Under the pieces are notes generated by a model. The model was not told the DNA's origin, made no database searches, and was given only the letters and a program-made list of their open reading frames with translations. Below are positions 1-8,909 of a DNA stretch of 64,000 nt, piece after piece. Position 1 is the first letter of the stretch. Each line of letters starts with the position of its first letter. Location of the stretch: positions 3,286,001 through 3,350,000 of the forward strand of contig NZ_JAJJMN010000001.1 in assembly GCF_020905335.1 (NCBI RefSeq). Direction: 5' to 3'. The translations under genes were made by a program, and so were the position numbers. The DNA comes from Flavobacterium lipolyticum (GTDB taxonomy: Bacteria; Bacteroidota; Bacteroidia; Flavobacteriales; Flavobacteriaceae).

Positions 1-2
1 CA

Positions 3-335
3 TTAGATCTAATGAGTCAAAAATTTTCTGTTATAGTAGAAAAAGAACTTTTTCTGAATTCCAATTTCACTTTGGAAGAAGCGGCAAAAGAATTAAAAGT
101 AAGCAAACATATTTTATCCCAATATGTAAATGAAGTAGTAGGCAAATCCTTCTCCAATCTTATTAAAGAATACAGAATAGAGAAAGCGAAAGAGCTATTA
201 GAAACCGAAAAAAACTATACCATTGAAAGTTTGGGTTATGATAGTGGCTTCAATTCTAAATCAACTTTTTTCACCGCCTTTAAGAAACAAACCGGATTAA
301 CCCCTACCGAATATCAAAAACGGTACTCCAAATGA
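3..335 (+). CDS. AraC-family transcriptional regulator, C-terminal part (5' end outside window)
   Basis: The reading frame is open to the left edge, so the gene starts before the window and only the DNA-binding end is present. The visible protein carries the two helix-turn-helix units of the AraC/XylS family: an N-terminal HTH (EEAAKELKVSKHILSQYVNE) and the C-terminal family signature around GYDSGFNSKSTFFTAFKKQTG, followed by a typical TPTEYQKRY end. In this family the missing N-terminal part senses the ligand or anchors the protein in the membrane, so the regulated function cannot be told. The next gene starts about 100 bp downstream on the same strand. Confidence 0.88.
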   Translation, partial: LDLMSQKFSVIVEKELFLNSNFTLEEAAKELKVSKHILSQYVNEVVGKSFSNLIKEYRIEKAKELLETEKNYTIESLGYDSGFNSKSTFFTAFKKQTGLTPTEYQKRYSK

Positions 336-439
336 GTTCTAATTTATAGAATGAGACTTCAGTTTTATAATCTAAACCCTGTAAACTAAGACGATACCGG
401 ACATTTGCATTCATTATTAATAACTTAAAAAAATTAAAA

Positions 440-901
440 ATGAAAAAAGTGTTTTTATTTATCGGATTAAGTCTGTTGTTTTTTAAATCAAATGCCCAAA
501 GTCAAAATACTACTGATGACTGGAGTTTGATTCAAAAAACACTAAATCTCTACATAGATGGTCAGGCTACTGGCGACTCTGTTAAAGTAGGTCAGGCATT
601 TCACAGTTCCTGGCAGCTGAAAGGTTTCAGAGAAAAAGAATTCGTAGTCGTTCCCAAATCGAAGTATCTGGTAGGATACAAAAAACGAGATGTTAAACCT
701 GATAATTGGTCAGGCCGCATCGTTTCTATTGATTTCACCAATAATGCAGCAAGTGCCAAAGTAGAGATCAGCACTGCAAAACTATTATTTGTAGACTATT
801 TCAATCTTCTGAAAACAGATCAGGGCTGGTTTATTGTAGATAAAATTTCAACCCGTACTCCTCACAAAATCGTTGATGCGGAAGTAAAACCAAAAGGATA
901 G
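440..901 (+). CDS. secreted SnoaL/putative lumazine-binding-like protein
   Basis: A 153-residue protein with a clear Sec signal peptide (MKKVFLFIGLSLLFFKSNAQ, cleavage after the Ala-Gln region common in Bacteroidetes). The mature part resembles the NTF2-like 'putative lumazine-binding' family (about 120 residues: an initial helix with LNLYIDGQATGDSVKVGQAFH, then a strand-rich half ending in WFIVDKISTR). Enzymatic activity is not established for this family. The same fold is repeated at the C-terminus of the next gene, 44 bp downstream, which suggests the two products work on related small molecules. The family call comes from pattern recognition and was not searched. Confidence 0.7.
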   Translation: MKKVFLFIGLSLLFFKSNAQSQNTTDDWSLIQKTLNLYIDGQATGDSVKVGQAFHSSWQLKGFREKEFVVVPKSKYLVGYKKRDVKPDNWSGRIVSIDFTNNAASAKVEISTAKLLFVDYFNLLKTDQGWFIVDKISTRTPHKIVDAEVKPKG

Positions 902-945
902 TCCAGTACTTTTTGTTCAAACTAAAACCGATAATCTCCAAAGAA

Positions 946-2079
946 ATGTTAAAAATAATCGTTTTATCACTAGTTTTTACGGGGCTGTATCCTCAAAGTA
1001 TTCACGCACAAAAAAACATACTATTTGTCACCTCAAATCAGGATTTTTATGGCAATACCAAAATAAGTACATCCAATCACTTTGAAGAAATAGTAATTCC
1101 GTACGACATATTTACAAAGGCAGGCTACAAGGTAGATTTTATAAGTCCGAAGGGGGGGGCAATTCCTATTGGATACATTAATACTTCCGACAGTATCCAA
1201 AAAACATACTTATACAACAGTTGGTTTATGAGCAAATTGAAACAGACCAGAAAGCCTGAAGAAGTTGCGGCTAATGATTATTCTGCAATATTCTATACAG
1301 GCGGAGGTGCCGCTATGTTTGGGGTAGCCGAGAACCAGGCCATTCAGAAATTAGCAGGAGCAATCTATAAAAAAAATGGAATTATCTCCACGATTTGCCA
1401 CGGAACAGCAGGAATTGCTTACTTGAAAAACGAGAATGGAGTTTCACTCTATGCGGGACGAAAAATCACCGGTTTTCCGGATGAATTTGAAAGTAAAGAG
1501 ATGGCCTATTACCAAACATTTCCCTTTTCGATGAATAAAGCAATCATCGACAATAAAGGTAATTTTGTTTATTCAGAAAAAGGAAGAGACGCTTTTTATA
1601 TAACTGATGGCAGGTTTGTGACGGGGCAGGATCCTACTTCAGGCACAAAAGTAGCAAATGAGGTTCTAAGATTAATTAGGGAAAACGATAAAGAGACCGG
1701 AAATAATACGGTAAAAAGCGACTTTGATCAAATCACCGAAGTTCTGTTAGATTATATGGAAGGTACGGCAGAAGGACAGCCAGAAAGACTGAGAAAAGCC
1801 TTCCATCCCAATTTTAACTTATATACAGTAGCCAATGATACATTGTGGACACGTTCCGGTAAACAATATATCGCTAACATAAAAACAGGGGAAAAATTAA
1901 ACCGAATCGGACGTATTCTTGCCATTGATATGGAGAAAGATGCCGCAATTGCGAAAGTAGAAATTAAAGTACCCAATTGGCGCACTTTTACAGATTACTT
2001 TCTAATCCTTAAATACGAAGGAAACTGGAAAATAATACACAAAAGCTACAGTTGGACAGCTATTCCTAAGAAAGAATAA
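946..2079 (+). CDS. secreted DJ-1/PfpI family protein fused to a lumazine-binding-like domain
   Basis: The ATG at 946 gives a signal peptide (MLKIIVLSLVFTGLYPQSIHAQ); an in-frame TTG at 913 is possible but less likely. The middle is a DJ-1/PfpI class-I glutamine-amidotransferase-like domain. It has the N-terminal strand NILFVTSN, the DYSAIFYTGGGAAMFG elbow and the nucleophile region ISTICHGTAG with its Cys near residue 151. About 120 C-terminal residues repeat the SnoaL/lumazine-binding-like fold seen in the preceding gene (LDYMEGTAEGQPERLRKAFHP). DJ-1 relatives include glyoxalase-, chaperone- and protease-like proteins, so the specific reaction is open. It probably forms an operon with the gene before it. 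Confidence 0.8.
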   Translation: MLKIIVLSLVFTGLYPQSIHAQKNILFVTSNQDFYGNTKISTSNHFEEIVIPYDIFTKAGYKVDFISPKGGAIPIGYINTSDSIQKTYLYNSWFMSKLKQTRKPEEVAANDYSAIFYTGGGAAMFGVAENQAIQKLAGAIYKKNGIISTICHGTAGIAYLKNENGVSLYAGRKITGFPDEFESKEMAYYQTFPFSMNKAIIDNKGNFVYSEKGRDAFYITDGRFVTGQDPTSGTKVANEVLRLIRENDKETGNNTVKSDFDQITEVLLDYMEGTAEGQPERLRKAFHPNFNLYTVANDTLWTRSGKQYIANIKTGEKLNRIGRILAIDMEKDAAIAKVEIKVPNWRTFTDYFLILKYEGNWKIIHKSYSWTAIPKKE

Positions 2080-2295
2080 ACCATAAAAAAACATCCGCTA
2101 ACCGCAGTTTGATCAAATACGGTAATCCAATAAAAAGTCAGGATTTTTTCGATTAAATATATTGGGGTAAATTAAAAAGTGAAATATCCTGAAAACCGTT
2201 ATTTGGGCAAACTGCAACTAGTGGGAGTATTACGTAATAACAAAGATGAGGTCTCCGAAAATGGTTCAAAAATTAATTAAAAACAATCAGATCCT

Positions 2296-2513
2296 ATGAT
2301 AAACAAATTTTTATTGCCCCTAATTATAGGTTCATTTTGGGTAATAAATATAAAGGCACAAGTCAAAAGCGACCAAAAAAATGATGCTTATATAGTAGGA
2401 ATTAAAAAGCAGTAGAATATTCCGGGCTTGGCTTTGGCCGTAATAAAGAATGGAGTGCTGAATCAAAAAAAAATTACGGACTAGCAAATATTACAAATGT
2501 TACCGCTCCATAA
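2296..2513 (+). pseudogene. remnant of a serine beta-lactamase-family gene (N-terminal piece)
   Basis: The ATG at 2296 opens a signal-peptide-like start (MINKFLLPLIIGSFWVINIKA), then an in-frame TAG at 2413-2415. Reading through it gives NIPGLALAVIKNGVLNQ, the usual N-terminal strand of class C beta-lactamase/PBP4*-type hydrolases. A run of nine A at 2465-2473 must be shifted by one base to continue into NYGLANITNVT before a stop at 2511. Everything C-terminal, including the SxxK and YxN motifs, is missing. The stop, the frameshift and the truncation together mean the gene is dead. Confidence 0.7.
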
Positions 2514-2777
2514 CTTTGATACTTTTATCGTTTAGGGGTTTATTTTGCTCTAGTTGAGAAGTTTTTTTTGGAAAAGCAATGTAATCCTTCCATTTTGGAT
2601 GGATGATCGTATCATTTTGATAGGTATTGGTAAATTGAGAAAGATGTTTTCTGTTTTAGTTGTTTGTTAGTCAGTGTTTTATTCTTTTTGAAAATGTTTT
2701 GGCATATCAATTGTCTCTAAAATGTTAATCGGAATACCGATACGAACAGGTGTAAAACAATATAAACTAGAGCAACC

Positions 2778-2924
2778 ATGAATGAAGATAAAACAAGAAA
2801 GAAAAAAATAAAGAAATTAGGTATATCAAATAAAGCGATTCGGCAAAAAGACAGAGTTATCAATTTAATGGTATTTACTACGATTTTTTTTATTGCACTT
2901 TTAATGATTTCACAAATAGTATAG
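2778..2924 (+). CDS. small basic membrane-anchored protein, 48 residues (hypothetical)
   Basis: ATG at 2778, TAG at 2922-2924. The product has a strongly basic first half (KTRKKKIKKLG) and one hydrophobic segment at the end (MVFTTIFFIALLMISQIV, roughly residues 31-48), the layout of a tail-anchored small membrane protein. A 14-bp perfect-stem terminator lies about 105 bp downstream on the same strand. No family was recognised. A chance frame in AT-rich DNA remains possible. Confidence 0.4.
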   Translation: MNEDKTRKKKIKKLGISNKAIRQKDRVINLMVFTTIFFIALLMISQIV

Positions 2925-3030
2925 GTGCGATTGAATATGGACATAGAAAGAGTAAAATTTTCAGTAATCGAGAGTTTTACTTTTTTTGTTTTTAAATAGA
3001 ATGCAGCTCAAAAAGATCTTTACAGTTGTG

Positions 3031-3073
3031 GTCTCAAAATGATATGTTTTTATCATTTTGAGACGTTTTTTTT
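3031..3073 (+). terminator. intrinsic terminator, 14-bp perfect stem
   Basis: GTCTCAAAATGATA (3031-3044) pairs perfectly with 3051-3064 across a 6-nt loop and is followed by G and eight T. It sits downstream of the small open frame at 2778-2924 and upstream of the GNAT gene. Confidence 0.85.
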
Positions 3074-3237
3074 AAGCACAAAAAGTACTTTTTAGATATA
3101 ATATGCAAGAATATAAGGTTTTAATAGCAATGGAAAGACTATAAAAAATATTGGTATATAAGTTGGATGTAGTGGTTAGCATTTTCATCCTATTGAGGAA
3201 TAAAGATAGTAACAAATAAAATCCAAACGAAACGATT

Positions 3238-3921
3238 ATGAGAACCATAACCTACAAAATAGAACCTATTGAAAGACATTTTACGTTTTCGACCCTTTTA
3301 AAAAAACAACAAGCATCTTCACACCTTAAAGAAGCTGTAGAAATTCCCGATTTTAGTATTGAAAAAGCCAGACCTGTTCATACCTTTTGGATAAAGCAGA
3401 TTTGTGAGGTAACACTTTCGTCTGCTATAGCTCGCGGAACCGGTATTTCAGGACGTTCTCCTGAGTTTCTTGAAACTAAAATGAAAAAAGGAGAGGCAGT
3501 CATAGCCTTCGCCTCAGACGGAAGGTGGGCAGGTTTTTCTTTTATCTCTTCCTGGGAAAATGGAAAGTATGTTTCTAATTCCGGATTAATCGTTGCTCCT
3601 GAATTCAGGCACACCGGACTTGCTAAAAGAATTAAAACAAAAATTTTCGAACTCAGTCGCGAGAAATACCCCAATGCCCGTATATTCAGTCTGAGTACAG
3701 GTCTTGCGGTCATGAAAATGAACCATGAACTCGGTTTTGAACCCGTTACTTACTCAGAACTGACTACAGATGAAATGTTTTGGGAAAACTGTAAATCCTG
3801 TGTAAACTGCCCAATATTGATAAACAAGGAAAGGAAAAATTGTTTGTGTACAGCCATGCTTTATGATCCGAAGAAAAATGAAGGGATAGTAGATCAAGTA
3901 CAAAATTTAGAGACTGTGTAA
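3238..3921 (+). CDS. GNAT-family N-acetyltransferase with Cys-rich tail
   Basis: A 227-residue protein. The GNAT core lies at about residues 50-175, with motif A around GLIVAPEFRHTGLAKRIKTK (acetyl-CoA pyrophosphate loop) and the following strand IFSLSTGLAVMKMNHELGF. The last 50 residues are unusual for GNATs: they contain CKSCVNC and NCLC clusters (six Cys) that could bind metal. Related Bacteroidetes acetyltransferases with such tails are, from memory, found beside arginine biosynthesis genes, but none are present here. The substrate is unknown. It stands alone, preceded by a strong terminator. Confidence 0.75.
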   Translation: MRTITYKIEPIERHFTFSTLLKKQQASSHLKEAVEIPDFSIEKARPVHTFWIKQICEVTLSSAIARGTGISGRSPEFLETKMKKGEAVIAFASDGRWAGFSFISSWENGKYVSNSGLIVAPEFRHTGLAKRIKTKIFELSREKYPNARIFSLSTGLAVMKMNHELGFEPVTYSELTTDEMFWENCKSCVNCPILINKERKNCLCTAMLYDPKKNEGIVDQVQNLETV

Positions 3922-4138
3922 TAATTAATAAATTGCAACACCAAGTATTAAAGGTATTACTTAAGGTTCCAATCGCAGGAACAGTGAATTTTGAAGATAC
4001 ATTTTTTTGGCTTTAAAGTATTGTAAAAATTAAAAACAACCCCAAGGTTATTTTTAATTTCTCAACGACAATGATATAAATCGCTAGTATATATGAAAAT
4101 GTTAGATGGAATAATTAACCAGCAACAGATCTGATACA

Positions 4139-4699
4139 TTAGCCATTGTAATCAGGTAATCGGGAAAAAATATCAAGACCTCCATCCCCCATAATTAGAA
4201 AATAATTTTCTGACTTTGAGAATCCTAAATATTTATTCCCCTCATAACTATTTTGTTGCAACTCTAGAAAATATTTTTTTCCATTTTTATAATTTAGGAG
4301 ACTAGGCACCTTGATATTCCAAGTAATATCAACCACTTCTATCTTCCATGTATTATCTTTTGTTAATAAATTACCACCTCCACCTCTTAATCCAAAAATA
4401 GACACAGTTTCAGACTTACTTTGAACAAAAAAAGTCAAATTATCATCAGATATACTTTTTTTAAATGAATTCTCATAATCACTAAATATAATATTCTTTT
4501 TAAGGATATCATAAATAAAAACTCCATCTGTATTAATCAGTAAAATATTATCATCTGAGAGCCATCCAATTGCTATTGTTCCATTTAGGCGAATAGCTGT
4601 ATAGTACTCCCATTCAGCTGCTTTCGCGACTAAATTTTCGTCTGATAGTTCATTAAATACACTGACTTCATATTTGTTTTTTAACTCTTGTAATCTCAT
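4139..4699 (-). CDS. hypothetical protein, 186 residues
   Basis: No family recognised. The sequence is a series of short beta-strand-like stretches (TIAIGWLSDDNILLINTDGVFIYDI, NYFLIMGDGGLDIFS), suggestive of a small beta-propeller-like or all-beta cytoplasmic protein without signal peptide or membrane segment. It starts at an ATG at 4699 and has no co-directional neighbour. In accessory DNA such single small genes are often immunity proteins, but that is a guess. Codon use is AT-rich like the surrounding island. Confidence 0.6.
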   Translation of the reverse strand: MRLQELKNKYEVSVFNELSDENLVAKAAEWEYYTAIRLNGTIAIGWLSDDNILLINTDGVFIYDILKKNIIFSDYENSFKKSISDDNLTFFVQSKSETVSIFGLRGGGGNLLTKDNTWKIEVVDITWNIKVPSLLNYKNGKKYFLELQQNSYEGNKYLGFSKSENYFLIMGDGGLDIFSRLPDYNG

Positions 4700-5661
4700 A
4701 TGTATGGGGTTATAATTTTATCACTACCAGAAACCTGCCATTTATGAAAACCGTTTATTTTATTGGAATGAACCCCTATTCAATAAAATCCTCCCATAAC
4801 ATGAGCATCTGAAGCAGATATGTTTTTCAATCCTAATGATTGCGGATGTTTTAGTCTCAATATAATACTAGTACATTTTCGAAATTCTCTATGCGTCACG
4901 AATATGCTACAAAGATCTTGTTAGATTTTAAAAATGTTAAAAAGTATATAAAAAAAGAAACCTTATAAATCGGTTGATTTTCAGGGTTTTCCGTTAGTTT
5001 TAGCCTTTTTGTAAACTTTGAAAAGTCTCTTTTTAAGCTCTCAGCGGAGAAAGAGGCTCCGCCACCTGTATTGTAAGCACCAGTAAACACGGGGTGTCAT
5101 GTTATGTCAAAAAAAGCAGGGTACTAATAGGGCATTCTTGAAATTCTTGGGTTTATAAACCTTTGTAAAGGTAGGGAAAAAAATCGAGATATAGAATGGA
5201 AATTTTAAAAAAGAGACAGTATTAATTTGCTTTTTTGAGCGATATTTTCTTGTTTCTGTCTATTGAAAAATAGTTTCTTTTGTTTGAATTTTTAAATGAC
5301 ATAATCATCTATTTTTTTAGCGAGGGAATTCTAATCTTCTTTTCTCCTGAAATAATTTTCTTTAGGGAAAGTTGCTCAATGTAATATTTGCCAGTATCGT
5401 TTTTCATTTCTTCTTTCAGCATCATCTACATGCAAACCAAAGCCGTCTAAATCTGGATATGGTTTGTTTTATGGGTCAAGGGAACGATTAGGATGCTTCC
5501 TGCAAGTTGAACTTTTGTTATACCGCAGTTGTGTGCTTTATTTTATACGGAGTTAAAGCTTTTAGAAAGAATTCAAAAAATTATATATTAGCTGATTTTG
5601 ATTGGAAAAATATCGAAGCAAAATCAGAGTTTATAAAATTATTATTTAATATTTTGAAAAA
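4700..5661. other. intergenic stretch with weak open frames only
   Basis: Three weak frames are present. A minus-strand GTG frame at 4896-5090 encodes a rather protein-like stretch (SAESLKRDFSKFTKRLKLTE) and ends in a hydrophobic tail. A 37-codon minus-strand frame lies at 5309-5422 (ATG, GKYYIEQLSLKKIISGEKK). A TTG frame at 5507-5689 overlaps the next gene. They may be debris of mobile-element genes. I do not call any of them a gene with confidence, and no RNA gene was seen. Confidence 0.4.
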
Positions 5662-6888
5662 ATGGGAACAGAAAAACCAGTGTGGTTAAAAATAATGGAA
5701 AACGGATCTATCGGGGAAGCTACAGCAAGAGAGTTTTTAATTGATAGGTTTTGGATATTAGAGCGTTCCGTTGATATACATGGAGCCGATCTTATTTTTC
5801 AGCGTCGGCTGACTTCAAAAAATATACTTGATGTAGAACCGCCGCGTTTCGGAGTAGTTCAAGTAAAATTCTTTCAGGATGAAGATACAACGCAGTACAT
5901 AGCAAAGGAATATCTAACTGATAGTGATGGAAATGCAAGAAAGGAGTTTTTTGTTCTGGCCATAAATGGATATGAAGATAACAAAACACTGCATTTTCTT
6001 ACCAGTACGGATATATTAAAAGAAGGAGTTTTAATTGAAGAGGAGTCTTCCAGATACTTTGGCACTTATAGGATCAGCGGCATAATGGTTTTACGGGAAA
6101 AAAAATATTTGGTTACTCATAAACGTACAGTGCTGGATAAAATTGAAAATTCTTTAAGGTTAATCTCATTTTCCAGTAACAGAAGATTTCTGACTAATCT
6201 CCTCGGTGAAATCAATAGCGAAATTGAAGCACCCTATAATTTAGATATTGCAAATGATTATGGTGATTTCAGAGAAATACAGAATGAATTCAAGAAAAAG
6301 ACTCAAACTGCTGTCTATAGATTAAAAGATACAATTGATTCATTAAACACTATTTTAGCTGAAGTTGATCCTCTTAAAATTGAGGAAATGATTGATGATT
6401 TGGATTATTTTTCAGGGAGAGAGATAGCCATTCCCTATGATGTTGACAAAAACTTTTTTGAAGACGCTAGATATTATAAAGAAAAGCATGATTTTTTAAC
6501 AGAGAAGATATTACTTCAGAAATTTTTAAAACTGCAGGATGAACTATTAAAGAAAGTGCGCGAACTAGACTATCCCAATACGAAGATATTGGAGAATGAA
6601 GAACTACTTATAAAAATTAAGTTTGAAAAAGATCTGGATTTTGATAAATGTTCAGTTAAAATTAATAGAAAGATCGCTTTATCTGCTAGAAAATCTGCTT
6701 ATGGGTTTGCTGAAGAAATCGGGCCTTTTGAGTTTTCCTATTATTATGTACCTGGTAGAGTCTCCTACCCTGAATTGAAAGAAAAGGGAAAATTTACATG
6801 GAAAAATATTAAAGGTGATTTTATTTCTAAAAAAATATCTCATGAAATCATGAATAAAGTTTATGAGGCATTATATTCAATTGATTAG
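5662..6888 (+). CDS. DUF4365-type PD-(D/E)XK nuclease-like protein
   Basis: 408 residues from ATG 5662 (a second ATG at 5695 would remove 11 residues). The first 130 residues match the DUF4365 restriction-endonuclease-like fold: IGEATAREFLIDRF, then RSVDIHGADLIFQ (acidic residues D38/D43) and FGVVQVKF with the Q-x-K (67-69) of the PD-(D/E)XK core, where Q replaces the usual E. The C-terminal two thirds are helical and charged, with no recognised family. It is monocistronic and ends against a bidirectional terminator. A role in defence is likely from the domain and its place at the island edge, but unproven. Confidence 0.72.
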   Translation: MGTEKPVWLKIMENGSIGEATAREFLIDRFWILERSVDIHGADLIFQRRLTSKNILDVEPPRFGVVQVKFFQDEDTTQYIAKEYLTDSDGNARKEFFVLAINGYEDNKTLHFLTSTDILKEGVLIEEESSRYFGTYRISGIMVLREKKYLVTHKRTVLDKIENSLRLISFSSNRRFLTNLLGEINSEIEAPYNLDIANDYGDFREIQNEFKKKTQTAVYRLKDTIDSLNTILAEVDPLKIEEMIDDLDYFSGREIAIPYDVDKNFFEDARYYKEKHDFLTEKILLQKFLKLQDELLKKVRELDYPNTKILENEELLIKIKFEKDLDFDKCSVKINRKIALSARKSAYGFAEEIGPFEFSYYYVPGRVSYPELKEKGKFTWKNIKGDFISKKISHEIMNKVYEALYSID

Positions 6889-7073
6889 ATTTAAAAAGCA
6901 GTTAGATAAGGGGCACCTGCATAAAATTTTACCTGACGTTATTTCTGCAGTGGATAGATAAAATACTCAAGAAATGGATTGCGAGACTCTCTTCCTTGTA
7001 AAGATTTAAAAAACAATCTCATTTTAGAAAAGTTTCTATTAAAAAGTCAAAGAAAGAAGAATAAATTAAATTT

Positions 7074-7105
7074 AAAATCCCATAACTTTTGAGTTATGGG
7101 ATTTT
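7074..7105. terminator. bidirectional terminator between convergent genes
   Basis: AAAATCCCATAACT (7074-7087) pairs perfectly with 7092-7105 around a TTTG loop. A-rich on the left and T-rich on the right, it can stop the plus-strand DUF4365 gene and the minus-strand DUF262 operon. Confidence 0.88.
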
Positions 7106-7112
7106 TGATTAA

Positions 7113-8870
7113 TTATTTAAAAGGAGAAAAGTGACCGTTTTGATTATTGTATATTTCAAAACCTAACTTAATTTTTATTAATGTTTCTTCATGATTTTTT
7201 TTTAAATCATCCAAATTCCATGAAAGGTATTCTTGGTAAATTCTTATTGAATTACTAAATAATTCAATATTGTTTTTAAAATATTTATCTCTTTTTTCAA
7301 GGTAATCTCTATTACTTTGGCTTGAATTTTTACGTCTAGAAATCAAAACTAAATTACCTATTTTATTTGTCCATTCTTCTTTTTCTAAAGAGGTAAAATT
7401 TTTATTCCAATTGCTGCCATCTCTTGGATTTTGTGGCAAAATATGTTCGATACTAATTGTTTCGGGTATAGATAACTTCGTTGTATGCCCGTGGTATAAT
7501 AAATCTAATTTTAGTAGAATATATCTGGCTGCACGTTTTCCATAAATGTTAGAATTTAAAGCGTTTTCTAAATCTATTGAATCAATTTCCAAAGATTTGT
7601 CAGACAATATTTGATCCACTGTTTTTGAATTATCAATTGCCTGAATAATATTGTTTACATTTTCAATTCTTAAGGTAGGCGTGTAACCGTTAATCCAATC
7701 GTTTGCAAATTTGTTGTCCAGCTTCTTAACAAATAAAATTAGTTTTTCATTTTTAAATTTATCATAATATCTTAATAGAGGAGCTATCCAATAATCTGCT
7801 TCGAAGCCTCTTTGCATTAAGTGCAAATAGTTATGAAGTTCAAAGCTGTTAGTTAAATTATCATTATCAAAAAGTTCTTCATAATATTTTTTATACTTTT
7901 CTATAAATTTAAAAGTCTCTATTCCTTTGTTTAGTAAAGGTTTTAATTGTGTATATTGTTTGGTATTTCGGTCGTAACTTTTAGGATTATAAATATTTTC
8001 TTCGAACTCTTTAAGTAAACTTACTGCTGCTTTTTGCTTTACTAAAATAGTTCGTAAATGTGATAGGAAAATATCAAAGTCTTCTGCAAAATAGGCTTCC
8101 GTTTCTTCCCATTTTTTTGCCCATTCTACTCTGTCGGAACTTGAAGTTATTTCTCCTAAATTCATTGCTTTTAGTATATCGCTGTTTCTTAGTTTTACAC
8201 CTCTGCTGTTCATTACTGTAAAGAGTCGAAAAGCATCATCCAGTTCGTCTGCGGATACATAAATCATCAGAACATTAGAACGCAGAAATTGAAAAAAATC
8301 ATCAATGTTGTTTGTCCTAAAAAAATCTCTGATATTTAAGATTGCTTTTGACATATTTCTAATTGAAATATCTTCTTGTAAATTTTCAATTTTTAATGCA
8401 AGTTCTTCTTCTCTTTCTGTCCCTCCCTTTTCTTTTACAAAATCATTTATAAAATCCCGAACTTGATTTCGAATGTCAAAAACAACTCTTAATCTTTCAG
8501 GAATATTATCGTATTTATTTTCTTCTTGAAAAATTGTTTTTTCACAGAGATCTATAAGCGTTGGATTTTCGGATAAGTCTCTAATAACTGCAGTAATTAA
8601 AAATAATGTTGTTAATCTTTGTTGTCCATCTAGCAAATCATATTCTACATATTTTGTATTACCCTCATTTTTTTCATTCTTACGAAGAACCATCGAACCA
8701 AGGAAATATTCAGTATCTGGATTTGAATTTCTTGCCTGCATTACATCGTCAAGGAGCTCGCTTACCTGATCTTTATCCCAAACATAAGGTCGCTGATATT
8801 CTGGAATTCGGAACCATTTTGTGAATACATCTTTAATGTGAAGTTTGTCACTCTCTATTTTTTGTGCCAT
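7113..8870 (-). CDS. GmrSD-like DUF262/DUF1524 restriction protein
   Basis: 585 residues. The N-terminus is a DUF262 (ParB-like NTP-binding) domain with IPEYQRPYVW (22-31), FLGSMVL and DGQQRLTT (81-88, the family's key motif). The C-terminus carries a DUF1524 His-Me-finger nuclease core: SIEHILPQN with H476, then NKIGNLVLISRRKNSSQSN. This is the GmrS plus GmrD architecture in one chain, known for NTP-dependent type IV restriction of modified DNA, and also the type found in other DUF262 defence genes. It lies 39 bp downstream of the PD-(D/E)XK gene at 8910-10151, so the two almost certainly form one operon. The substrate modification is unknown. Confidence 0.87.
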   Translation of the reverse strand: MAQKIESDKLHIKDVFTKWFRIPEYQRPYVWDKDQVSELLDDVMQARNSNPDTEYFLGSMVLRKNEKNEGNTKYVEYDLLDGQQRLTTLFLITAVIRDLSENPTLIDLCEKTIFQEENKYDNIPERLRVVFDIRNQVRDFINDFVKEKGGTEREEELALKIENLQEDISIRNMSKAILNIRDFFRTNNIDDFFQFLRSNVLMIYVSADELDDAFRLFTVMNSRGVKLRNSDILKAMNLGEITSSSDRVEWAKKWEETEAYFAEDFDIFLSHLRTILVKQKAAVSLLKEFEENIYNPKSYDRNTKQYTQLKPLLNKGIETFKFIEKYKKYYEELFDNDNLTNSFELHNYLHLMQRGFEADYWIAPLLRYYDKFKNEKLILFVKKLDNKFANDWINGYTPTLRIENVNNIIQAIDNSKTVDQILSDKSLEIDSIDLENALNSNIYGKRAARYILLKLDLLYHGHTTKLSIPETISIEHILPQNPRDGSNWNKNFTSLEKEEWTNKIGNLVLISRRKNSSQSNRDYLEKRDKYFKNNIELFSNSIRIYQEYLSWNLDDLKKNHEETLIKIKLGFEIYNNQNGHFSPFK

Positions 8871-8909
8871 AATTATTTGACTAGTTTAGTTTTACAGTTT
8901 CTTAGTTAT

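Larger units (their letters stand above)
2514..3237. other. mostly non-coding stretch after the beta-lactamase remnant
   Basis: Apart from the small open frame at 2778-2924 and the hairpin terminator at 3031-3073, no protein-like reading frame or RNA gene was recognised here. The stretch 2080-2295 before the remnant is likewise without a supported gene. It holds a short protein-like phrase (KYPENRYLGKLQLVG, about 2180-2225) without a convincing start. Confidence 0.5.

Noticed and set aside
5507..5689. TTG-started frame overlapping the DUF4365 gene
   Set aside because: It overlaps a well-supported gene by 28 bp and has no recognisable domain. It is possibly the remains of an older N-terminus but not supportable.
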